Both the position numbers and the translations under genes were made by a program. This document shows, one piece after another, positions 8,049-15,206 of a stretch of 64,000 bases of DNA. Numbering within the stretch: position 1 is the stretch's first letter; each line of letters begins with the position of its first letter. The notes beneath the pieces are model-generated. The model ran no database searches and was not told the DNA's origin. It saw nothing but the letters and a program-made list of their open reading frames with translations. Location: NCBI GenBank assembly GCA_965199055.1, contig CBDAQR010000004.1, positions 372,001 through 436,000 of the forward strand, written 5' to 3'. This DNA is from CBDAQR01 sp965199055 (GTDB lineage Bacteria; Pseudomonadota; Gammaproteobacteria; Pseudomonadales; Halieaceae).

Positions 8049-9940
8049 GGGGTGGCGATTCGCAAGTGGGGTAACTCGCGGTGATAGGTCAGCCCATGCA
8101 CTTCGATATGTCGCTGCGACAGTAAAATCGAGCGCAAATAACCCAGGACCTCAGTGCTGATGACCTGGCCGGGCACCAGCACCGGTATGCCGGGTGGGTA
8201 GGGCGTAATCTGATCGGCGCTGATTGCACCGACCAGGTCCTCATTCAGATTGGCTTCGGCGTCCAGTAGCGGTGTGATCTCCCCTTTCTCGAAGAACACA
8301 TCTCTCGGTAGACGCGCCACTTCCCCGGTGGCAGGTAGCGGCGGTGGCGGCGTGAGTGCGTCGTTATCCCCATTGCGACTGGCCTGTACGGCCATTCGCT
8401 TCAGGGCATTTTCCAGGCGCATAACCTTGCCCATGGTGGTGCCGATGGTCAGCAGCAGGGTAATGGTATTGAAGGTCGTCTTTTCCACCTGGATGTTGTA
8501 GTTCTCAAATAGCTCCAACTGCACTGCGTCGGCGCTCATCCCGGTGCGGGAAATATCCACGGTGACTTTGCTGGGGTCCAGGCGAACGCCATCGGATTCG
8601 AGCTCTGGTGCCAGCATGTCCTCGAGTTCCAGCACCCGAAACACATCGGTGGCGTTGATGGAGTCACGCAGGCGATCAGCTAAATCCAGCGTGCCCTGCA
8701 GTAGGCCAAACCCCTCCATACTCATTTGTTTGCGAGCGACGTCCAGGCTCGCAATGATGGCGTACTGTGGGCTGGTGGACGCGTGCATATTGAAATGCTC
8801 ACGAAAGCGCTGCTCGTCAAATGCCGGGTCGTTCACATGAATCATGCTGGCCTGCGAAAACGCTGACAGCATTTTGTGGGTCGACTGCGTTACATAGTCT
8901 GCCCGGGACTCGAGCGCGGTAGGGCGCAGTTGTGGATGAAAGGCGGCGTGTGCGTACCAGGCTTCATCGATAATGACCTTCATGCCGTGTTGGTGGGCAT
9001 AGTCGATGATTGGCCCCAGCTCGTAGCGCAAGCCATCGTAGGTGCAGCTGGTGAGCAGCAGCGCTTTGGCATCGGGGTGAGCGTCGATGGTGTCTAAAAT
9101 AGTCTGCCGCGCAACGGGGCCGTACAAGCCGTAGTCCACCTGCAGTGAGGAGGGTAGATACACGGGCATCGCGCCGCACAGAATAATGCCGTGGTGGGCC
9201 GATTTGTGGCTGCCGCGGTCCAGCAGAATCTTGTCGCCAGGATGCAGCAGACTCTGCAGAATGATTTTGTTGGCCGTCGATGTGCCGTTGGTGGCGAAGA
9301 AGGTTTTCTGTGCGCCGAATGCGCGTGCCGCTAGGTCCTGGGCCTCCTGAATCACGCTATGTGGTTCTAGCAGGCTATCGAGCACCTGTACCGAGACCGA
9401 CAGGTCGGCGTTATAGATGTGCTCACCCAGGAAGCGGTAGAAGTCGCTTACCCAGGGACTGTTCTTCAGACTATCACCGCCGGAATGCCCGGGTGTGTGC
9501 CAGGCATCCTTGGCGCTGCTCACGTAATCCTTCAGGGTGTCGGCGAAGGGAGTCGCGGCCTTGTTGCCAATGGCCGCCAGAATTTCTCGTAGTACCAGTG
9601 CGAAATCACCCTCCTGCTCATCGAAATAGGCCTCGATGGGAAGGTCCAGTAGTTCGTCTATGCTTGCCCTCGATGCCTGGGCCAGCACCGGGAACAGGTT
9701 GAGGTGAGGGCGCTGAGCGAGGCAGCAGCGCACCTGTTCCAGGGGCGCAGTGCTGTGTAACACGAGTGCCTGTAGATCGGGATCATCCAGGCATTTGCTC
9801 AGTTGGCCCTCGCTAATGGCGAGTAACTCAATGCTGGTATCGGCATGGTCCTCGCGGCTCAGCTCGCTGAGCCTGGCGGCCCAGCGTTCGGCAAAAGGGG
9901 AGCTGTCGCTGTAAACAGCGATTCGGATAGTCGGCGTCAT
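8045..9940 (-). CDS. Orn/Lys/Arg decarboxylase family PLP enzyme
   Basis: This 631-residue fold-type I PLP decarboxylase would convert a basic amino acid to a polyamine precursor (putrescine, cadaverine or agmatine). An N-terminal receiver-like wing domain (about residues 1-125) precedes the PLP domain, with DAWHTPGHSGG at about 145-155, FFATNGTSTANK at about 214-225 and DEAWYAHAAFHP at about 325-336. The cofactor lysine is in QSTHKMLSAFS at about residue 356. The C-terminal domain includes VEKTTFNTITLLLTIGTT. It is shorter than the acid-inducible E. coli enzymes (about 715). It begins six bases after the upstream acyl-CoA dehydrogenase stop and overlaps the transporter start, so these genes are one transcription unit. 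Substrate choice is unresolved. Confidence 0.88.
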   Translation of the reverse strand: MTPTIRIAVYSDSSPFAERWAARLSELSREDHADTSIELLAISEGQLSKCLDDPDLQALVLHSTAPLEQVRCCLAQRPHLNLFPVLAQASRASIDELLDLPIEAYFDEQEGDFALVLREILAAIGNKAATPFADTLKDYVSSAKDAWHTPGHSGGDSLKNSPWVSDFYRFLGEHIYNADLSVSVQVLDSLLEPHSVIQEAQDLAARAFGAQKTFFATNGTSTANKIILQSLLHPGDKILLDRGSHKSAHHGIILCGAMPVYLPSSLQVDYGLYGPVARQTILDTIDAHPDAKALLLTSCTYDGLRYELGPIIDYAHQHGMKVIIDEAWYAHAAFHPQLRPTALESRADYVTQSTHKMLSAFSQASMIHVNDPAFDEQRFREHFNMHASTSPQYAIIASLDVARKQMSMEGFGLLQGTLDLADRLRDSINATDVFRVLELEDMLAPELESDGVRLDPSKVTVDISRTGMSADAVQLELFENYNIQVEKTTFNTITLLLTIGTTMGKVMRLENALKRMAVQASRNGDNDALTPPPPLPATGEVARLPRDVFFEKGEITPLLDAEANLNEDLVGAISADQITPYPPGIPVLVPGQVISTEVLGYLRSILLSQRHIEVHGLTYHRELPHLRIATP

Positions 9941-9945
9941 GCCGC

Positions 9946-11154
9946 CTATTTTAGCTCAGAAGAGGACTTCCCTAATACACGGCGCGCCACAATGAGCTGC
10001 TGAATTTGCTGCGTACCCTCGAAGATATCAATGATCTTTGAGTCGCGGGCAAATTTTTCCAGTAGCTCGGTCTCGGCGTAGCCAAGGCTGCCGCAGAGTT
10101 CCACGCATTTCAGGGTGACGTAATTACCCATGCGTCCCGCCTTGGCTTTGCACATGGAGGCCTCCATGGAATTCGGCTCTTTGTTGTCAGCCATCCAGGC
10201 GGCCTTTTGTACCAGCAGTCGAGCAGCATTCCACTCGGCTTCCATGCGGTAAAGCTCTGCCTCTATCGCTTTGGCATTGCGGCGCGATTTGCTGAAGTCC
10301 AGTGTGACGCCTTCCCGCTCCAGTATCTCTCGGGTCATGTCCAGAGCAGCGCGGGCTACACCTATGGCCATGGCTGCCACGGGTGGTCGAGTATTGTCGA
10401 AGGTTTGCATCACACCACCGAAGGCTTTCTTACGACCCTCAGCGCTGGTGGCGACCTCCGGGTTACCGAGTAGGTTGCCTTTGGGAATACGGCAATCGGT
10501 GAAGTTAATCGCGGCCGTGTCCGAGGCGCGAATGCCCAGCTTGTGTTCCAGGCGTGCAACTTCGCAACCCGGCGTTCCTTTCTCGACAATAAAAGACTTA
10601 ATGGCGGCCTTGCCGAGTGACTTGTCCAGGGTGGCCCAGACGACAATGATGTCGCAGCGCCCACCGTCGGTCACATAGATCTTCTCACCATTCAGCACAT
10701 ACTCGTCGCCGTCGAGCACGGCGGTGGTTGAGATGTTGGCTGAATCTGATCCGGTGCCCGGCTCGGTAATGGCCATGGCGGCGAAGCGACCACCGAATTT
10801 CTCCAGCTGCTCTGGCGTCGCCACCGCGCTAATGGCTGCGTTGCCAAGCCCGCGGTCGGGCATGGCCAGCATGAGTCCAACGTCGCCCCAGCACAGTGAC
10901 TCGTAGGCGGTGACCGCCATCAGGTTGGCGCCATTCTTGACGCGGCTTTCATCCGCCGCATCCGAGCCCTTGTCCTTGGCGCTGGCCACTGGTCGGTTTT
11001 CTCTCAGCAGCTTGGCCACTTCTTCCATTTCCACGGGAGCGGTGTGTTCTGCTTTGTCATATTTGCGCGAGTAGGGGCGCATCATGTGCTCCGCGACCAT
11101 GCGCAGGTTCTGGCGGGTTTCTTCGTGCTTTTTGCTCAGTTCTAGATCAATCAT
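9946..11154 (-). CDS. acyl-CoA dehydrogenase
   Basis: This 402-residue flavoprotein catalyses alpha,beta-dehydrogenation of an acyl-CoA. It shows the first signature MAITEPGTGSDSANI near residue 130, the FAD-binding middle domain and the C-terminal segment KIIDIFEGTQQIQQLIVAR. The Glu of FEGTQQI occupies the usual catalytic base position. It is the second of two adjacent dehydrogenases; the 51 bp gap between them holds an 18 bp tandem repeat. The paired arrangement resembles heteromeric acyl-CoA dehydrogenases such as steroid side-chain enzymes, but both members here retain a catalytic Glu, so obligate pairing is only a possibility. Confidence 0.9.
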   Translation of the reverse strand: MIDLELSKKHEETRQNLRMVAEHMMRPYSRKYDKAEHTAPVEMEEVAKLLRENRPVASAKDKGSDAADESRVKNGANLMAVTAYESLCWGDVGLMLAMPDRGLGNAAISAVATPEQLEKFGGRFAAMAITEPGTGSDSANISTTAVLDGDEYVLNGEKIYVTDGGRCDIIVVWATLDKSLGKAAIKSFIVEKGTPGCEVARLEHKLGIRASDTAAINFTDCRIPKGNLLGNPEVATSAEGRKKAFGGVMQTFDNTRPPVAAMAIGVARAALDMTREILEREGVTLDFSKSRRNAKAIEAELYRMEAEWNAARLLVQKAAWMADNKEPNSMEASMCKAKAGRMGNYVTLKCVELCGSLGYAETELLEKFARDSKIIDIFEGTQQIQQLIVARRVLGKSSSELK

Positions 11155-11175
11155 TGTCTGTCTCCGTATTCTGTT

Positions 11176-11211
11176 GCTGGCGGCGGCTTAAAGGCTGGCG
11201 GCGGCTTAAAG
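11176..11211. repeat. 18 bp tandem repeat, two perfect copies
   Basis: The unit GCTGGCGGCGGCTTAAAG occurs twice without a break, at 11176-11193 and 11194-11211. The copy nearer 11211 contains the stop codon (TAA on the minus strand) and last Leu codon of the dehydrogenase gene ending at 11206. The second copy therefore lengthens the 3' untranslated gap before the next gene. It looks like a recent slippage or duplication event. Confidence 0.9.
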
Positions 11212-12309
11212 GCTGACGGCGCCTTCCAGGATGGCGATTGCGCGCAGGTTGCGATACCACATCTCGACCGGGTGTTCGCGGCAAAATCCGTGGCCCCCCA
11301 GCAGCTGCACGCCGTTGGTGCCGATCTGCATGGCATATTCGCCGCAGAATTCCTTGGCCATGTAGGCCAGTTCATGAAAGTCCTCTCCGCGTTCTGCGGC
11401 AGAGGCCGCGCGCCAGGTCATTAGGCGCATGGCCTCCAGCTCAATAGCGATATCGGCGATCATAAAGGCCACGCTCTGGCGGTGGGTGATGGGCTCGCCA
11501 AACGCGACCCTTTCGTTACAGTACTCTTTGACATAGTCGAGCACGGCCTGGGCTGTGCCCACCGCGAGCGAGCAAATACCCAGACGTGAAAGATCCACAA
11601 AGCGCTGTAAATTGGATGCATCGTCACCCAACAGTGCATCTGCGGGCAGGCGCAGGTTCTCGATTTGCAGCCCCGCCACCTGCAATGTGCGCAGGCCCAT
11701 ATGTTCTTCCTCTGTTCGAGTCAGGCCTTCCGGGTTGCCGTCGACGATGAATGCCGCCGGCCCTGTACCTTCCAGATTGGCGATAATCAGCAGCAATTCT
11801 GCGTCAACTCCTAGAGGCACCATGGTCTTGGCACCATTGAGCACGAAATCATCACCATCGCGAACGGCGCTTGTTTCGATTTCTGTTGCGTCAAATAGCG
11901 CGCGTGGTTCCATGAAGGCGATACTGGCTGGATAGAACGTCTCACCGCAAAAACGAGGCAGGTATTTCTCTTTTTGTGCCTCGGTGCCCTGATCGATCAG
12001 GGTATTGACCACTGCCAGGGGCGTGATCGCTCCCAGTGCCATAGGCAGATCGCCGCGGGCGAGATCTTCGGCAGTCAATGCATTCGATACCGGCGAGCGG
12101 TCAACGCCCGCGCCACCGAGCGCTTCAGGAATAGGCATCAGTGCTAGCCCCAGCTCCAGTGTCTTGTCCAGAAAGCCCTCAGGGCTTGCGCCGGCCTCAT
12201 CGGCGGGTCGCGCCTGCGGCGTCATCTCGGCCAGCGCAAAGCGCTGCACCGAATCGCGGGTCATGTATTGCTCGTCGGTGAGCGTTAAGTCAAAGAGTCG
12301 TTCGCTCAT
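11206..12309 (-). CDS. acyl-CoA dehydrogenase family protein
   Basis: This 367-residue flavoprotein is a diverged acyl-CoA dehydrogenase. The N-terminal helical domain has GLALMPIPEALGGAG, and the middle domain has FVLNGAKTMVPLG. The C-terminal helices contain QLLGGHGFCREHPVEMWYRNLRAIA. The protein ends only six residues after the likely catalytic Glu (AILEGAVSL then stop), so the helix that normally follows this Glu is missing; some members of this subfamily do end this way. The start at 12309 is an ATG fourteen bases after the TetR stop. With its neighbour at 9946-11154 it probably oxidises the same class of acyl-CoA. Confidence 0.87.
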   Translation of the reverse strand: MSERLFDLTLTDEQYMTRDSVQRFALAEMTPQARPADEAGASPEGFLDKTLELGLALMPIPEALGGAGVDRSPVSNALTAEDLARGDLPMALGAITPLAVVNTLIDQGTEAQKEKYLPRFCGETFYPASIAFMEPRALFDATEIETSAVRDGDDFVLNGAKTMVPLGVDAELLLIIANLEGTGPAAFIVDGNPEGLTRTEEEHMGLRTLQVAGLQIENLRLPADALLGDDASNLQRFVDLSRLGICSLAVGTAQAVLDYVKEYCNERVAFGEPITHRQSVAFMIADIAIELEAMRLMTWRAASAAERGEDFHELAYMAKEFCGEYAMQIGTNGVQLLGGHGFCREHPVEMWYRNLRAIAILEGAVSL

Positions 12310-12323
12310 GCTTGTCTCCTCAG

Positions 12324-12947
12324 TTAAATTTGTTCGGCTCTCAAACCGCCGGTCAGGTAGTCCACCAGGTGATCGATCAGGGCGTCGTCACCCAGGTGGC
12401 TCAAGTCCCCAAAGGGTGTATTGGTAAGGGCGTCGCGCTCGGCGAAGCCGTGAAAAATGTTGACCGACATAAACAACATACGCAGGCGCCGTTCCTCGTC
12501 ATTGAGGTGCGGCAGCAGGTCGCGCAGGTAATTGTCGGATTTGCGGAAGAAGTCTGCCGAGTGGCGATTATTGATTTCGCTGAGCTCGGCGTTGGCCTCG
12601 GTGAGCAGCCGTGACATAAAGCGCATAGCGTCGCTGCCCCAGGGAAAGCGACGCTCCAGTTCCACCAGCGGCATTAAGCTGAGCTTTATGGCCTCACGCA
12701 ATTCGACACCCTCGCCGACGCGCCGGTAGACCTCCAGCTCTGCGCCGATGGCATAAATATGCTGGAAAATGTATTCCACCAGCGCATCGATAATGCCCAG
12801 CTTGTTCTTGAAGTGATAGTGCATCGCGGCGGAGTTGCGTGAGCCCGCTTCTGCGCCAATCGTACGCAGGCTGACCGCGTGTATCCCCTGGCTGCCGTAG
12901 AGGCGCATGGCGGTGAGCAGCAGTTTTTCGCGGGTGTTATGACCCAT
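12324..12947 (-). CDS. TetR/AcrR family transcriptional regulator
   Basis: This 207-residue protein has the TetR N-terminal helix-turn-helix (about residues 7-55, with GIHAVSLRTIGAEAG and the following AAMHYHFKNK segment) and a variable ligand-binding C-terminal domain. Such regulators usually repress an adjacent operon until an acyl-CoA or hydrophobic ligand binds. It sits as the second gene inside a minus-strand operon, three bases after the SDR stop and fourteen bases before the first dehydrogenase, which suggests autoregulation of the whole set from a promoter upstream of 13772. No operator palindrome was identified with confidence. Confidence 0.88.
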   Translation of the reverse strand: MGHNTREKLLLTAMRLYGSQGIHAVSLRTIGAEAGSRNSAAMHYHFKNKLGIIDALVEYIFQHIYAIGAELEVYRRVGEGVELREAIKLSLMPLVELERRFPWGSDAMRFMSRLLTEANAELSEINNRHSADFFRKSDNYLRDLLPHLNDEERRLRMLFMSVNIFHGFAERDALTNTPFGDLSHLGDDALIDHLVDYLTGGLRAEQI

Positions 12948-12950
12948 GGT

Positions 12951-13772
12951 TTAGTCCTGCTCTGCACCAGCACCAAACAGGCGGGCGAGTACCGCCGGAT
13001 AGCGCGTTGGGAATAGGCGACTGACCAGCGACATGATTTTGGCATCCCGGCCAATTAGTAAACGCGGCTTGCGCGTCAGCATGGCCTGTACCAGCTGGTT
13101 GGCCGCAGATTCGGGGGTCGTGCGGACCATATCCTGGAAGCGGCTACTCATATCGGCAACGGAGTCACGACTGCCGGGGTGGCGTCCATAGCGCACAATA
13201 TTGGTTTTTACGCCACCAGGGTGCACGCAGCATACGTGCACCGAGCTGTCTTTCAATTCCTGGCGCAGGGCCTCGGTGTAACCGCGTACCGCGAACTTGG
13301 CCGCATGGTAGGCGCTTTGGGTGGGAACCGCGATAATGCCGAAGATGCTGGAGATGTTTAGCAAGTGTGCCGACGGTGACTTATGTAGCAGCGGCAGGAA
13401 CGACTTGCTGCCGTAAACCACGCCCCAGAAGTTAACGCCCATGAGCCACTCGAGATCTTCGTAGCTGTTGTCTTCAGCGGTGGCCGTCAGCGCGACACCC
13501 GCATTGTTGACCACGATATCGGCGCGGCCATGGCGCTCGTCAATGGACTGTGCCCAGGCTTCAACTGCTGTTCGATCGCTGACATCCAAACTGGTAAGCT
13601 CACAGGCCAGCTCGGGTCGCGGCATTTGTTGCGTGGTTTCCTGCAGGCCTTCCTGGCTAATGTCCGCCAGTTCCAGCAGGCAGCCTTCCTGGTTGAGCCG
13701 CAGCGCTAGCGCCCGACCGATGCCAGAGCCGGCGCCGGTGATCACTGCGATCTTGCCTTCAAAGTAGGGCAT
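12951..13772 (-). CDS. SDR family NAD(P)-dependent oxidoreductase
   Basis: This 273-residue classical short-chain dehydrogenase has the cofactor motif TGAGSGIGRA near residue 13, the NNAGVAL segment and a catalytic region with Ser in LNISSIFGI and YHAAK. I prefer the ATG at 13772 (MPYFEGKIAVITGAGSG), the usual family start; a TTG nine codons upstream at 13799 is the alternative. It is the first gene of the minus-strand operon that includes the TetR regulator and two acyl-CoA dehydrogenases. The substrate, perhaps a hydroxyacyl compound or a short-chain alcohol, cannot be named. Confidence 0.85.
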   Translation of the reverse strand: MPYFEGKIAVITGAGSGIGRALALRLNQEGCLLELADISQEGLQETTQQMPRPELACELTSLDVSDRTAVEAWAQSIDERHGRADIVVNNAGVALTATAEDNSYEDLEWLMGVNFWGVVYGSKSFLPLLHKSPSAHLLNISSIFGIIAVPTQSAYHAAKFAVRGYTEALRQELKDSSVHVCCVHPGGVKTNIVRYGRHPGSRDSVADMSSRFQDMVRTTPESAANQLVQAMLTRKPRLLIGRDAKIMSLVSRLFPTRYPAVLARLFGAGAEQD

Positions 13773-13872
13773 GGTCAGATTCGGTAAATAGTGAGCCAAC
13801 GATGATAGAGCCTGTTCGGGTTAAAGCAAGCGCTTTATTTTGCTTTTCAAGGCCTCAGGTTGGACGAATTTG

Positions 13873-13901
13873 TAGACACTCACCCACCTAACCCGTAAAA
13901 T
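13873..13901 (+). promoter_or_regulatory. sigma-70-type promoter for the carAB leader
   Basis: TAGACA at 13873-13878 and TAAAAT at 13896-13901 are separated by 17 bases, so transcription would start near 13908. No plus-strand gene lies between this site and carA. The resulting leader would be about 150 nt. Confidence 0.5.
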
Positions 13902-13908
13902 CGCTGTC

Positions 13909-14019
13909 CCAGAATCCACATATCCAGGAAGTGGTTTTCTGGACCCAACAAGTCGGTGTAAGCCAGTGCCAGACAGTTATTTGAAAAGCGAGATGAAGAC
14001 GTCTTCATCTCGCTTTTTT
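13909..14019 (+). terminator. carAB leader with 5' hairpin and strong terminator-like hairpin
   Basis: The leader holds a first hairpin (CCAGAA at 13909-13914 and CCAC at 13916-13919 pairing with GTGG at 13931-13934 and TTCTGG at 13937-13942). It ends in a perfect 17 bp inverted repeat at 13984-14000/14001-14017, running into a T tract that ends at 14019. This is an intrinsic terminator by form, placed 41 bases before the carA start codon. The gene upstream is on the opposite strand and points away. The hairpin therefore either attenuates carAB or ends an independent RNA of roughly 110 nt. Confidence 0.6.
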
Positions 14020-14060
14020 ATGGCCAGCGCACAGGCAATGAGCGTATTTCGGAGGTGTGC

Positions 14061-15203
14061 TTGAGCGAACCAGCCATATTGGCCCTTGAGGATGGCAGTA
14101 TTTTCAAAGGGGTGGCGATAGGCGCTGAGGGCGCCTCTGTGGGCGAGGTAGTTTTCAACACCGCCATGACCGGCTACCAGGAAATTCTCACCGATCCGTC
14201 CTACGCGCGCCAGATAGTCACGCTGACTTACCCACATATAGGCAACACCGGTACCAATAGCGAGGATGAAGAGTCCACGGCGATCTGGGTCTCGGGCCTG
14301 GTTATCCGCGATTTGCCCTTGCTGGCCTGCAATTATCGCAATGAGCAGGGCCTAAGCGAGTACCTGAAGAGCAATAACATTGTCGCTATTGCGGATATCG
14401 ATACCCGGCGGCTGACTCGCATTCTGCGTGAAAAAGGCGCACAGAATGGCTGCCTGATGGCAGGCGCGGATCTTGACGAGGATAAGGCGCTGGCGATGGC
14501 GCGCGAGTTCGCCGGTCTCAAAGGCATGGACCTGGCCAAGGAAGTGACGGTTACAGACAGTTACGAGTGGCGCGAAGGCAGCTGGTCGATAGAAGAAGGG
14601 CATATCGCCGCCAACGACGAAGACCTGCCCTGGCACGTTGTTGCTTACGACTTTGGTGTGAAGCGCAATATTCTGCGCATGCTGGTGGACCGTGGCTGTC
14701 GCCTCACTGTGGTCCCAGCGCAAACACCGGCAGCGGATGTGCTGGCGCTCAACCCGGATGGCATCTTTTTGTCCAATGGCCCCGGTGATCCCGAGCCCTG
14801 CGACTACGCCATTGCCGCTATTCAGGAGCTGCTGCAGACTGATATCCCAATATTCGGCATCTGCCTGGGGCATCAGCTGTTGGGGCTGGCGAGTGGCGCC
14901 GATACTGTGAAGATGAAGTTTGGCCATCATGGTGCCAACCACCCGGTCCAGAATCTGGATGATGGGACTGTGCTGATTACCAGCCAGAACCACGGGTTCG
15001 CGGTTGACGAAGAGAAACTGCCCGCCAATCTGCGGGTCACACACAAGTCGCTGTTTGACGGATCGCTGCAGGGCATTCATCGCACCGACAAGCCGGCCTT
15101 CAGCTTTCAAGGCCACCCCGAAGCGAGCCCTGGGCCGCATGATGCGGCGCCACTCTTTGAACATTTTATCGAGCTGATTACTCAGCGGGCGGAGAATAGC
15201 TGA
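14061..15203 (+). CDS. carA: carbamoyl-phosphate synthase small subunit
   Basis: CarA hydrolyses glutamine and channels ammonia to CarB for carbamoyl phosphate, the precursor of arginine and pyrimidines. The 380-residue protein has the N-terminal CPSase domain (MTGYQEILTDPSYA) and a class I glutaminase domain with the nucleophile Cys in GICLGHQLLG and His/Glu in FQGHPEASPGPHD. I place the start at TTG 14061: GGAGG at 14051-14055 lies five bases before it, whereas GTG 14055 overlaps that ribosome site. The protein then begins SEPAILALEDGS, matching the family. A terminator-like hairpin lies just upstream. carB follows after three bases. Confidence 0.96.
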   Translation: MSEPAILALEDGSIFKGVAIGAEGASVGEVVFNTAMTGYQEILTDPSYARQIVTLTYPHIGNTGTNSEDEESTAIWVSGLVIRDLPLLACNYRNEQGLSEYLKSNNIVAIADIDTRRLTRILREKGAQNGCLMAGADLDEDKALAMAREFAGLKGMDLAKEVTVTDSYEWREGSWSIEEGHIAANDEDLPWHVVAYDFGVKRNILRMLVDRGCRLTVVPAQTPAADVLALNPDGIFLSNGPGDPEPCDYAIAAIQELLQTDIPIFGICLGHQLLGLASGADTVKMKFGHHGANHPVQNLDDGTVLITSQNHGFAVDEEKLPANLRVTHKSLFDGSLQGIHRTDKPAFSFQGHPEASPGPHDAAPLFEHFIELITQRAENS

Positions 15204-15206
15204 GCA

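Noticed and set aside
11206..12309. Possible C-terminal truncation of this acyl-CoA dehydrogenase by the tandem repeat
   Set aside because: The protein ends shortly after the catalytic Glu, but this ending is seen in part of the family as I recall it, so truncation is not claimed.
13931..13983. A 17-codon leader peptide candidate ending right at the carA leader terminator
   Set aside because: Its GTG has AGGAA directly abutting it, leaving no ribosome spacing, and it has no run of regulatory codons. The stop position is suggestive but not enough.
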